Source: Lonicera japonica (taxonomy: Eukaryota; Streptophyta; Magnoliopsida; Dipsacales; Caprifoliaceae). Taken from it: a stretch of DNA of 64,000 bases. The stretch is from assembly GCA_021464415.1 (NCBI GenBank), contig CM038469.1, forward strand, positions 33,885,883 through 33,949,882. Direction: 5' to 3'. Under the pieces are notes generated by a model. The model was not told the DNA's origin, did not search any database, and saw only the letters and a list, made by a program, of their open reading frames with translations. Shown in pieces: positions 1-11,637 of the stretch. Position 1 is the stretch's first letter. Each line of letters begins with the position of its first letter. The translations under genes were made by a program, and so were the position numbers.

Positions 1-756
1 AAAAATACCATTTTCAAGCTATTTTTAGGGAATTTTTTAGTGGGACCTTACATTTGTTTGGAAAAGGTTATTGTATATTTGTATTATTTTCTGTGATGAT
101 ATCGAAATCGAATATGTGTTTACTTAAAATGGTTATTGGTGAATGATAAATTGTCACCCAAAGTGAGGGATATTTGTGATAGAAAAAGGAATGAAAAAGG
201 GTAAGTCACGCATTGGAACTTTGTGGAAAATTTATGATTTTACAAGAGACCCTCTTTATAAGTTTGTTAAGCATTCAAGAAAAATAAAGCTCTCTCTTAT
301 GCAAAGGTGGGGTGCAACTAATAATTCCAAAATAAACCATGCGACTTGTGTGTATCCGCACATGCGGACACGAATAAGGCTACTACGTTTTATACTTGGA
401 CTTATTTTAGACGATGTTATTTAGACTCTCATATTTGTCACAAACACCTTTGTCACAAGACCCTGATGTGGTAAATTTATCATCAGTAAAACCTCCTTAA
501 GACATACTTAATGAGATGTAAGTGTAATCACATACACTCGATCTACATGGAAAGAGTTTGTTGGTAATAATTCGATTAAAAATCACGCAATGGAGTGCCG
601 GAGTATTTTTCAAATAAGGCACACTTAATAAGAGGTGAGTATACTCACATAAATCTGGCTCAAATATGGAGAGTGTGTTGCTAAACATTCACCTAACATT
701 AAGTAATGGAAGGGGGCGTTTGTGAGAAATAATGGAGGTGTTAAAATGCGTTTTTA
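1..756. other. Gene-free AT-rich stretch
   Basis: I see no credible gene here. An 82-codon open frame at 176-424 has no recognisable domain. Two diverged copies of a block of about 70 bp lie at about 499-567 and 618-690 (shared pattern acacttaat, agag, tgttg), an old small duplication. The region lies directly downstream (- strand sense) of the O-methyltransferase pseudogene, where its missing C-terminal coding sequence should be. Confidence 0.6.
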
Positions 757-3700
757 TTAAATTTTAAAGGGTTTGAATGTTTGTGATACATTGATAGTCC
801 TCTCCTTTCCTCCATTGAGGAATAACATAATGTTGTCAAGTTGAGAAATTAACTTGCTGGCAATGCTGGTGTCTGGTACCAATATACTCTACAAGGATAA
901 TCTTCGCACTTGTAGGTAAAGCCTCATAGCAATTCTTAAGAATTTTCAAGCACTGTTCATCATCCCAATTGTGCAATATCCACTGAAATCACATGAAGCA
1001 TGAGACAATTAATATTAGTTGGGAGTTTATTTTAGAGAGTAATACTAAAAAGTACATGGTACACAAAATAATCTGTTAGTTACTAGATTAGTCAATATAT
1101 GATTCCAACTGTTTCGAGGTGTGTTATAATTCTTGATCAATCGAATTTCTATAGTAATTTATTGTGTACTTTTTATGTACATGTCTACTATAATTACACA
1201 TAGAAAAGAAAATATTAAAATTGGAATTGTAGCATGCATGCAGGATATATTTTTGTTTGAATTTAGTAAAAATAAACTAAACATATTTTCGCTAGTCAAA
1301 TTTTATTTTTGAAAAATAAAATTGTATTTTTAGAATTTTCTAGACAACTTTTAATAAAACAAGCATTCAATATTTATTCAATCTTGGAGGAAAGGGGACT
1401 AAAGTTGGGATACAGGCTAACTGAGACACCCAGTATTCAATCTTAATGGTGAACGAAACTAAGTCATAATGCCAACCTCTTTTTCAACTTCACAGAAAAA
1501 ATATTACTTTTATATGGTGTTATACATAATAAAAGTTAAGAATAGTTTGATGCATATACTCCCATCTAGTTTAACCATGATTTAGCTACTTTCTAACAAA
1601 TACTATTTTGAACGTAATTAATAGTCAATAATATAACTTATCTTTTATTGTGTGATTGATACATTGATTACGTCTCAAAAGAAAAAGTGCATGGAACTAA
1701 GAGAACTCTCAAAAAAGAAAAAGAATGAAGGTGGAAATACATTCCGAAAACAAAAAAAGGATTATTAAATTGAGACAAAAAAAGTATTAATTAGTTACAA
1801 CTTGACCTTAGGATAAATATTGATTTTCAGAAAGGTTTAAAAAAAATAATAATATTGATTTCAGAATATTTTCAAAGGAGCAATTAATTTCATATATAGC
1901 TCCAAATTAAAGGAATATATATTAATTAGCATGTTGAGTCTCGCCTTCAAGAGAATGGCTTCACTCTTGGGAATGCTCTCAAACATATCACCCGCAACAA
2001 GCTCAATGCCTACCAAAACAACTTAGATTAGCAAACAAAATGAGTAATCACATTAAGAAAATTACACAACCAACGTTCTCTCTTCTAATTACAGTGACGC
2101 GCGGTGTTTTAAAAGCATCCGTACAATAGTCAAATCCTGTTGGTTTATATATATGATAAAATTCATCATACTTTATATTTTCGCAGTAAGCGCATTCACA
2201 ACAATTTAATTTATGTAAGATAAGTAGTATGATTAAGGATAGTATAATTAAGGATACAAACACGAAGAAGATATGTTTGGATAAGGGTTGATTTGAAATA
2301 GACCAGCGTATGTTTGGAGCCTAACACGTACATTAGTTGTGATAAGAAATTTAGTTAAACTTATCTTTATACTTCGCTTAATATAAAGCACAGTAACACT
2401 TGACGAGTGTAGGATAAACTCTCACTCGTGACTTATAAATTAGTCTAAGACAGATTCCATAAAGCCAGTTGAATTTCAGGAGCGGGTGTACATCAGTTTG
2501 AATTTCAAAATGGGTTCGGCTGACTTCCCAAACGCGCTACTCATGTGTTGGCTGCGCTTGAAAAATATTAGCTAGTATGATGACAATACTTGGTCAAATT
2601 ATACTTATCCCTTGCTTATTTTACAAAACGTAAAATAATTTCATCCTGTTTTATATTTTTTAACTATTATATAGGGTTTTAAAACAAATTAAAGATTTTA
2701 GTTATATTCATATTTTCAACACAATCATGCAAGTATATTCATGAAACTTTATGTCTCATCACGTACGCGATGGGGGAAAATGGTTATAAATACATTTTTA
2801 ATAAATTGTAAAGAAAAGAAAATGAAAAGTAAACACACCATGTTGAAGTGCATGGTGCATTTTTTATGACACGAGGCAAATCAAAATTGATGCCCTTAAT
2901 AGAAGGGTACTTGGAGGTAATCAATTCGAGAGTTGTGCCAATTCCACCACCAACATCAACCAGCAGTGAGTTAATCCCCTCAAATCCTTTGTATGTCTTT
3001 AGAATTTTGGTCATAATTGAGTTGGTTTGTTCACTCATTGAACTATCAAAGTGCTTGCTTTCATTGGGATTTGTACACATATATTGGTAAAAGGGCATCC
3101 CATGGGCTCTTAATTTGAAGTGGTATACCACCATCAAGAACTGCATCCTTCATATGTTCCCTATAACATAATAAAACTAACATTAATTAACAAAATGCTA
3201 AAGACATAATTAATTATTATGGATATTGTTAGGTGGTGGTTACAAAATAAATATATAGGAAATTTATTACGGGTTAAACTCTAAACTGATAAATACATAG
3301 GGTGTTTTAATTTATTTTGGCATAACGCTACTTATACACAATATAAGGTATTTTATTTTAGGTAAATTCTCATGAATAGGGTTTGCCTAGGTTATAAATA
3401 GTTTGGAATGAATAATGTAATTGTCTGTTCCATGTTCTGTTGCTTACCAGAAGTCAATGCCATTTCCAGTGTTCGAGAATTGAAAAAAAGAGGTCAACAA
3501 ATGGGAGCAACAACCTACTTCTTGCACGAATAATTCTTCGTCCGGGGGGAGCCCATAGAGTATCTTAACCTCCCCACCACCACCTTCTTCAAGATTGCTT
3601 AGAGAACAAGTTAGAATAGAGTGAGTAGCAAGCAACCTCAGCATGCAGTCAAGAATGGTGGGTGTATCCTTATTCCTTGTGAGTAGGTGAGAAGCCATTT

Positions 3701-3860
3701 CTGAAGGTGAGATTTGTCCCTTTTTTGCCATAATATCAAACAAGCCGAGCTCAAGAGCCGCCTTTACGACGATGGGGACAATGTAAGAGTAGGTTACTAG
3801 CATGGCACAAGCAAATGCATCTTCTTCTTTGAATGTGGGATTTGTTGTCATAAAACTCAT
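757..3860 (-). pseudogene. O-methyltransferase pseudogene (COMT-like), copy A
   Basis: Remnant of a plant SAM-dependent O-methyltransferase of the caffeate/flavonoid OMT family, cytosolic enzymes that methylate phenolic hydroxyls. Four exons can be read: 3860-3448 (N-terminal dimerisation domain, start at MSFMTTNP), 3160-2839 (MKDAVLDGGIP, then the SAM-binding motif LVDVGGGIG and INFDLP), 2009-1945 (GIELVAGDMFESIPKSEA) and 982-757 ([17 protein letters not shown], a block carrying conserved catalytic-site residues in this family). Exon 1 joins exon 2 in frame across GTAAGC/TATAG. Damage: a one-base frameshift just after GGIP in exon 2 (about 3120); an out-of-phase exon 2/3 join; a GC instead of GT donor after exon 3; a frameshift before LVPDTSIAS in exon 4; and loss of everything after GGKERT, with a stop at 757-759. 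The family is usually about 350-370 aa, so the C-terminal quarter is missing. The family call is firm. The substrate cannot be told. Confidence 0.85.
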
Positions 3861-4848
3861 GTTTATTTTAATATAAGACGAAAAAAAGTATATATATGCA
3901 GTAAAGAGAGTGTCAAATGTTGCTATATTTCTTGCAAATCCAATTTAAACCTTTCTATAGATTGACAAATCAAGAAGAGGGATATGGATATCGAGATCCA
4001 TATATTAATTGGTAGGTAAAAAATATACGTTAATTAGTTAGTGGAAAAAGTCTTGGAGGCAGTTGAAACATATATTTGTATGGGCATTTCTTTTTAGGGG
4101 CAATTAGTATTAGATCCCTCTTTTCATACTTAATTAGTAGTAAGGACATGACAGATGTACATATTAGTAACTAGTCCCTCTTACCTTAATTATATATTAT
4201 GCAATAAATTGTATTTTTTATTTAGACTAATATGCCCCTCTATGTCAAACATGGAAACTATTAATTATTGTTATTCTATAAATACGAAATTCAAAATAAA
4301 CATTCCATCTGTAGATTAGTTTTTGATTAAAATTTAATATATCGAAACATATATAAACAACTTCATATTTTATGTATACATGAAAACACATTAAACATCC
4401 CAATAACGACAAATCAAATTATACACATTGCATTGTACTGACATTAAAAATATATAACTGTTAAAGGCGAAATGTTAAAACTAGTAATAATGTTTAATAA
4501 TCCGAACTATTATAAATTCGTATTACTTGATTTTTTTGAAACAGATATTGAGCACTTCATTTTTTTATGAAAATGTATTCATGGTAATAAATTAATTTTT
4601 TTTTTTAAAAAAAACAATATCTTATTCACCAATAATTTATAAATAAAAAATATGGAAATCAATATTGCATTGTAAATTGGAGATTACCTGTTTATCTGTG
4701 TCGAAAACAGATATCTCAATAATCCAACCGTTGGGTGTGATCTTTCACCGGAAACCGCAAGAAGCACGACCCCCGTATTCCGATGCATTCATTGCTAGCC
4801 ATTAAACTGTTGCGATGGGATTCGACTATTCAGTTGTTATAAATATAA
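3861..4848. other. Upstream flank of the OMT pseudogene, no gene
   Basis: AT-rich sequence. The part up to about 4090 is the former 5' UTR and promoter of the OMT copy and is repeated at about 18406-18640. From about 4340 a diverged repeat begins that recurs at about 6690. I see no open frame of interest. Confidence 0.6.
4340..4600 (+). repeat. Diverged direct repeat, copy 1
   Basis: About 250 bp that match 6690-6930 in the same orientation. Shared landmarks are gaaaacacattaaacat, aattatacac, atgtttaataatccgaacta (second copy lacks the leading atg), cgtattact, aaacagatat and aaatgtattc. Together the two copies bracket the acidic fragment and the GRF zinc-finger gene. Confidence 0.65.
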
Positions 4849-5371
4849 TTGAAACAGTTTTATATGACGATTGTAACTGTTAATCCCGTGGTGAGTTGCA
4901 ATCAATGGCCAGTCCCAAAAAAAACCCTTAAACGTATAAACTCATCACCTGCTGATCTGGAGCCTAGCAAACGTCGAGGAATAAACGATGTAGGTCAAAC
5001 TAAACCGACATACAAAAAGACAGCCAAAGAGAACCTGTGACGGCGACGAAGAGGACAACGGCAACAGAGATGATGTTGGATCTGAGACCGATGAGGATGC
5101 TTGCGGTGAGGATGATGACGAATACAACGTAGAAGAGGATGAAGACACTGATGACAATGGCGATGATTCCGGTGACTCTGGTGAAACATATAAGGAACCT
5201 TGGGATGAGGATCTAGAAGATATAGAAAGGGAGGAGAACGAGGAGTCGACATCTGATTCTACTCAGACTGGATCGGACGATGACGATGGTGGTTATGGGC
5301 TCGAGTACGGCGAAGATGTTGACGATCGGTATGCACACAGCTCTTCCTCAGAAAATCCCTTTGCATGTGAT
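4849..5371 (+). pseudogene. Unidentified acidic-tailed protein fragment, frameshifted
   Basis: Not a family I recognise. A 63-codon frame starts at 4849 with a basic stretch (KKTLKR, then PSKRRG, both resembling nuclear localisation signals) and ends at a TGA at 5038-5040. A second frame, offset by one base, is open from 4994 to a TAA ending at 5371 and has no Met of its own. It is extremely rich in Asp and Glu (EEDNGNRDD, GEDDDEYN, SDDDDGG) and ends ENPFACD. The simplest reading is one protein with a basic segment and an acidic C-terminal tail, broken by one indel near 5000-5040. Such tails occur in plant transposon proteins and chromatin proteins, but nothing here decides between them. The long open frames on the opposite strand (4945-5252) only reflect the GAN-codon repeats. 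Confidence 0.45.
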
Positions 5372-5892
5372 TAATTTGATTTGTGGACTATAGTTTTTAG
5401 GTTTTCATGTTCGTCTTTTGGGCAATAAAAAAATACTTTCTGTTGGTTTTCTTTTTTTTTAATTCTTTTTTTAATGTTTTTTAATGATTGAACTTTTTGG
5501 TAATTATGGAAAACCTTTTTTATGACGCTAAATATATAATATTAATTATCTATGCATTGCCAAGTGATAATATCCTATGCAATCATTTGGTTATAAAACA
5601 ACATCACCGTGATTTACTATTTCGGCTATTAGGCAGTATTGATTGATACCCCATTTGTTGCATCTGTTTATATAGTATATGTTTAACTTGATAATGCAAC
5701 TTGACTATCTGTTTTATATATACATTAGAATAATGATATCCAGATAAACATTGTATTATCTACATGCAGTAAAATGTAAGTTTATATTGCACGATTAGAC
5801 AAATAAACATTAGATAACTTATATTGCATGATTAGACAAAATAAACATTAGATAACTGTATTTATACTAAGCTGTTATATAACTGCTAATTT
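5372..5892. other. AT-rich spacer with a short tandem duplication
   Basis: No gene seen. A 38-39 bp unit (core attagacaa, taaacattagataac) occurs twice in tandem at 5781-5857. Confidence 0.6.
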
Positions 5893-6216
5893 CTATCCAA
5901 TACTGTTGTCCATATGATGTAAAACGATAATAACAACAAGACCCATAAAAATTCTCCCTTCTTGAAACACGTTGGTGTAGTGAGTGATCCAAATAGCAAT
6001 GTCCTCCCACAGGAAAAAGCCGCATGCCGTGTTCTGTTCATTAACAGCTTAATCAGGTATTGGTTTATATTATACACCAGAAAAAAACAAGTATAGAGAT
6101 GCAACACTAACCAATGGTTTCGGACATGCAAGAAAACGTCGGCCAGGGTTCTGTGTTGTAGTGGATGTCCTAGTAACCGTCTGATGACCACAATAGCATA
6201 TGAAACCCAATGTCAT
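5893..6216 (-). CDS. Small GRF-type zinc-finger protein, two exons
   Basis: Predicted by hand-splicing. Exon 1 is 6216-6112 (35 codons, ATG at 6216-6214). The intron has a GTTAGT donor (6111) and an AACAG acceptor (6034). Exon 2 is 6033-5893 (46 codons plus TAG). The join is phase 0 and gives 81 aa with no internal stop. Residues 7-46 are a GRF zinc finger: CYCG (Cys7, Cys9), NPGRRFLACP (23-32, Cys31) and CGFFLWED (Cys39), the usual CxC...C...C arrangement with the Gly-Arg-Phe signature. Residues about 65-76 (IFMGLVVIIVLH) are hydrophobic and may be a C-terminal membrane anchor, as in other short plant GRF proteins. GRF fingers are known to bind single-stranded nucleic acid in some proteins, and plants carry many short copies, often near transposons. 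Position between direct repeats suggests it may be mobile-element cargo. The domain call is strong; expression is unknown. Confidence 0.7.
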
Positions 6217-6689
6217 TTTCGACCTAGATCAAAAATAAGTCGGTTATCAAGTGTGTGATTGTGTTAGACTTTCATTTTAATATATAGCCGTGAAGTGGAG
6301 GGAAAAGTTAATTTTTCATATATTATGTTTTGGAGGGAAATTGTGAATCATGTTTCCAAAGGATGCCTTGGTTATGTAGTAATTAATAATGCAATTGAGA
6401 TAGTATTAATGCCGTCTGTAACGAGGAATGGGATAAGCAATTAAAATGCATTTAAGAAATAGTTATTTGTAATATACAGACAAATAATATGTATCTTACA
6501 AAAGAGCTAATCATTATTAGGTTGTTCAAGTATGTACAAGTATTATTGATTATTAAACAATAGAAAACTAGCGTAAATTAGTTAAATATCCATGTATGAT
6601 CAAACACAGGGTTTCAAATATATATATATATATATATATGTAAACGTGTATTATTTTAGAACAATTCACGTATATGTAAACAACTGTAT
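6217..6689. other. AT-rich spacer, no gene
   Basis: Upstream side of the GRF gene. It contains a (TA)n microsatellite at about 6619-6640. No coding signal is seen. Confidence 0.55.
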
Positions 6690-6930
6690 AAATATATCTA
6701 AAAATATACAAACAGATTTATATGAAAACACATTAAACATATCAAGAACTACAATTCAAATTATACACGTGGCATTGGATTGACTTAAAAAATATGTAAC
6801 TGTTACATTCGAAATTGTTGAAACTGGTAATATTTAATAATCCGAACTATCGTAAACTCGTATTACTTTATTTTTTAAAACAGATATCGTGCACTGCTTT
6901 TTTTAAAAAAAAATGTATTCCTAATAGTAT
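6690..6930 (+). repeat. Diverged direct repeat, copy 2
   Basis: Second copy of the repeat at 4340-4600, same orientation, with many substitutions and small indels. It runs into the tandem array that starts near 6980. Confidence 0.65.
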
Positions 6931-6979
6931 ATTAATGTTGCAATTCACTGTTAAGTTTATAATGAATACGTTTATTATT

Positions 6980-9800
6980 TTAGTACAATATTTATATGTT
7001 TCATAAATTATTTGTAAAATATATAAATAAAAATGAATTTTGTACCCTGTAATATTTTAAAAAACAGTTATATATCACATGTACATGCATCTAAACAGGT
7101 ATAATTTTGGGAACTCCTAAAACTGTAATATTATATTAAAAAGGTATACGTATATAATAATACCAGTATTGTATATATTAATAATTGTTTTACAATACGT
7201 CTTACTTATATAGTTATATGGAACGCGACACATCAATTCGTATTCTGGTTCGGGGTATAGTAGTAGTTGTGGATGCAATGTTATATGGGTATGATATACC
7301 ACAATGCATCTAAGTTAGCGGCAGAATAACCACATTACTCTTAGCTACGTGTACCATCATCATTAATTCATAATCTAGTTGTGGGTGTATTAGTTATTGT
7401 GGATGCAATATTACATGCGTTTACTATAACACAATCCGTCTAAAATATCGTCAAAAATAACCCATTTACTGTTAGTTCCATGGATCATAATCTCTGGTAG
7501 TTTATTGTATTTCTTACAAATGGATGTAGTTCTAAACGTCGAATAGTATTAATGTTTTATCTATTAATAATTGTGTTCTAAAACATCCGAATTTCTCTAA
7601 TTATACATTGTATTATTTTAGTACAATATTTATATGTTTCATAAATTATTTTGTAATATATAAAAAAAATTGAATTTTGTATCTTGTAATATTTAAAAAA
7701 TATTTATATATCACATATACATGCCTCTAAACAGGTATAATTTTGGGAACTCATAAAACCGTAATATTATATTAAAAAGATATACGTATATAATAATACC
7801 AGTATTGTATATATTAATAATTGTTTTACAATACATCTTACTTATATAGTTATATGGAACGCGACAGATCAATTCGTATTCTGGTTCCGGGTATAGTAGT
7901 AGTTGTGGATGCAATGTTATACGGGTATGATATACCAAATGCATCTAAATTAGCGGCAGAATAACCACATTACTCTTAGCTACGTGTACCATCTTCATTA
8001 ATTCATAATCTAGTTGTGGGTGTATTAGTTATTGTGGATGCAATATTACATGCGTTTACTATAACACAATCCGTCTAAAATATCGTCAAAAATAACCCAT
8101 TTACTGTTAGTTCCATGGATCATAATCTCTGGTAGTTTATTGTATTTTCTTACAAATGGATGTAATTCTAAACGTCGAATAGTATTAATGTTTTATCTAT
8201 TAATAATTGTGTTCTAAAACATCCGAATTTCTCTAATTATACATTGTATTATTTTAGTACAATATTTATATGTTTCATAAATTTTTTGTAATATATATAA
8301 AAAAAATTGAACTTTGTATCCTGTAATATTTAAAAAAACATTTATATAACACATATACATGCATCTAAACAGGTATAATTTTGGGAACTCCTAAAACTGT
8401 AATATTATATTAAAAAGATATACATATATAATAATACCAGTATTGTATATATTAATAATTGTTTTACAATACATCTTACTTATATAGTTATATGGAACGC
8501 GACAGATCAATTCGTATTCTGATCCGGGTATAGTAGTAGTTGTGGATGCAATGTTTATGGGTATGATATACCACAATGCATCTAAATTAGCGGCAGAATA
8601 ACCACATTACTCTTAGCTACGTGTACCATCATCATTAATTCGTAATCTAGTTGTGGGTGTATTAGTTGTTGTGGATGCAATATTACATGCGTTTACTATA
8701 AACACAATACGTTTAAATTATCGTCAAAAAATAACTCATTTACTGTTAGTTCCATGGATCATAATCTCTGGTAGTTGTTTATTGTATTTTCTTACAAATG
8801 GATGTAGTTCTAAACGTCGAATAGTATTAATGTTTTATCTATTAATAATTGTGTTCTAAAACATCCGACTTTCTCTAATTATACATTGTATTATTTTAGT
8901 ACAATATTTATATGTTCATAAATTATTTTGTAATATATATAAAAAAATTGAATGTTGTATCCTGTAATATTTAAAAAAACATTTATATAACACATATACA
9001 TGCATCTAAACAGGTATAATTTTGGGAACTCATAAAAACCGTAATATTATATTAAAAGATATACATATATAATAATACCAGTATTGTATATATTAATAAT
9101 TGTTTTACAATACATCTTACTTATATAGTTATATGGAACGCGACAGATCAATTCGTATTCTGGTTCCGGGTATAGTAGTAGTTGTGGATGTAATGTTATA
9201 TGGGTATGATATACCAAAATGCATCTAAATTAGCGGCAGAATAACCACATTACTCTTAGCTACGTGTACCATCATCATTAATTCGTAATCTAGTTGTGGG
9301 TGTATTAGTTGTTGTGGATGCAATATTACATGCGTTTACTATAACACAATCCGTCTAAATTATCGTCAAAGATAACCCATTTACTGTTAGTTCCATGGAT
9401 CATAATCTCTGGTAGTTTATTGTATTTTCTTACAAATGGATGTAGTTCTAAACGTCGAATAGTATTAATGTTTTATCTATTAATAATTGTGTTCTAAAAC
9501 ATCCGAATTTCTCTAATTATACATTGTATTATTTTAGTACAATATTTATATGTTTCATAAATTATTTTGTAATATATATAAAAAAAATTGAATTTTGTAT
9601 CCTGTATATTTTAAAAAACATTTATATAACACATATACATGCATCTAAACAGGTATAATTTTGGGAACTCATAAAACTGTAATATTATATTAAAAAGATA
9701 TACGTATATAATAGTATTCGTTCTGGGTATAGAGTAGTAGTGTGGATGCAATGTTATATGGGTATGATATAACACAATGCATCTAAATTATCGACAGAAA
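6980..9800. repeat. Tandem array, unit about 638 bp
   Basis: The marker ctaaacaggtataattttgg recurs at 7091, 7727, 8365, 9006 and 9645, giving spacings of 636, 638, 641 and 639. There are four full units, a partial leading unit from about 6980 and a truncated last unit with an internal deletion after 9710. Units are very similar, with mostly one-base differences. Each unit also holds an older internal duplication: tgtggatgcaat, then taccaca or taacaca, then a degenerate match, offset by about 131 bp. Short open frames of 61-77 codons recur in each unit only because the DNA repeats. No transposase or gene is seen. Confidence 0.85.
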
Positions 9801-10100
9801 AACCATTTTTATATGGAAACCATTTTTATAACAACCTATGTGTATATAAACAATGTTGCCGCATGCATGATGACGTAAAACTTATTATACTTTATATGGT
9901 CGGCAATAGCGATCGTATTTGAATTTTTTTAACGACATGTAACAGTTTACGTTGTATATGTGTGACCAGACCGTGAACAGCTGTATATCGTACAAGATAT
10001 ATTAAATATCCTTATATATCGTACAAGATAAAATAGGACATAAACAAGCGAATGCAGAATGGTACATGATATGGAGCTATCTTCGTCGCTAAAAATAGCT
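9801..10100. other. Spacer between tandem array and element 0
   Basis: AT-rich, no gene. The short motif tatatcgtacaagata occurs twice, at about 9985 and 10015. Confidence 0.5.
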
Positions 10101-11637
10101 TGATCAAAGACCCTTATGTACCTACAAAATATATTAGTAACGTAGATAGTAGTAGTAAGGGGTCAAATCCACGGGAGTTGTTTTATGAATCAATGAAAAC
10201 AAAGTTGAGAAAATAATAGATTTAGAATAAAAACCATTTTTTTTTCTTTTAGAAATGCTTACTTTTCTTAGGAATAATTTTAATACTACTAAAATGTAAT
10301 GAAAGTAGAGAAAGTTGTCTTGGAGAAATAAAGTGTAGAGATTTCAAGAGTTAAGAATCCACCACCAAATTATCAATGGATCTAGAATAATATATTATTG
10401 CACATATATACCAAAATAAATTCTATACTAGTTTGATTAAATGGAATCACCTATGGTATGTAGAGTGAACCCAAAAGCTAACCAAATAGTATTTGACAAT
10501 TTATTTGTTTATAAGAGATTTTTCTTTCAAGATCTATATTTTCTTCTTTTAGAAATAATAATAATACAAGGTTGTCACTCACTTACATTAACATTAAAGA
10601 ACTAGAAGATAAATTTGGAAAATAAAATGAACTTAAGAAAATCCTATGGTATGTAGCTCATCTCTTAAGTCAAGTTAAAAAACCAAAATGGGATCACCTA
10701 TGGTATGTAGAGTGATCCAAAGATCTTATTTAAGAAAAATCACAAATGAGTATATTTATGCAATATTATAAAATTCTAAATCACAAATAAAAATGAGGCT
10801 TCATCTCTCCTTGAAAGGGAGATTAGCCTTCCATAAAGATAGAAGAACAAAACAAATAATAAAATAGCTCCTTAAATATCTCCAAATATGTGAGTAAAAG
10901 AATTTCTCTCAACACTCTACAATATTATCTTCTTCAATAAAATGAAACAATAATACAAGAAGAAGAAAAATATGTAGCACTCAAATATTTTCTCTCTCTA
11001 GAACAAGCTCTCTTGCTCCAAGCTCTCCTCCTTTTTTTCAAACTCACGTAGGTGGTCTCCTTCTCTTGGCCAAATATGAATCAATATATGTGTGAAAATG
11101 GGAGAGGAACATAATCATGAAAAGTAGACAATGGGGTGAGGGGGTGTAAGAGAATAATAGGCTTTGTCTAGAGAGTGGAGTGTGTAAGAGAATAATGTGG
11201 ACATTGTCTAGGTAGTGGAGTGTTGGGTTATGGGTTGAGAGATTAAAAAATATGAGAGTGGGCACACACACTTTTGGGATATTTTTCTCTCTTTTTTTCT
11301 TTTGCTGCCGGAATATTGCAATGAAATTTCGGATATGAAGATGGCCGAATTTGGAAAAGTGTTGAACTGGAAAGTTGTAGCTCTCGAAATTCTCTTGATT
11401 TTAGGCTCAAGAAACGTATGATTCGGAGTTCCGAGCAAAAGTTATGCTTTAAAAACTATCCGAGCAACTTTAGGTGTCTTGTCTCACATATTCAACAAAG
11501 TTAAGCATTTAATTACATAAATTGAGACAAGAACCTGCAAAACAACTAAATGTCAACATTAGATAATATAATGCAATTTTTGACACTTAAATTTCGGCAT
11601 TTGGGGAATTAAAAATAACAGTTTTGGGTGCTTATCA
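10101..11637 (-). repeat. LTR of element 0 (3' LTR)
   Basis: Begins TGATCAAAGA on the + strand and ends GCTTATCA at 11637, giving TG...CA ends on either strand. Next to it, at 11638-11647, is cacccacccc, which on the - strand is a purine-rich tract suited to priming plus-strand synthesis. The motif ggtcaaatccacggga near 10160 resembles gtcgaaccacaaggat, which lies at the same place in the other Athila LTRs here. The outer edge at 10101 is the less certain one. Confidence 0.6.

Noticed and set aside
4945..5252. Two Ser/His/Pro-rich frames on the - strand
   Set aside because: Antisense shadows of the Asp/Glu-rich + strand frame.
7117..8576. Recurring open frames of 61-77 codons on the - strand (about 7117, 7711, 8391)
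   Set aside because: They repeat only because the 638-bp DNA unit repeats. Composition is AT-driven, they change length freely, and no domain is visible.
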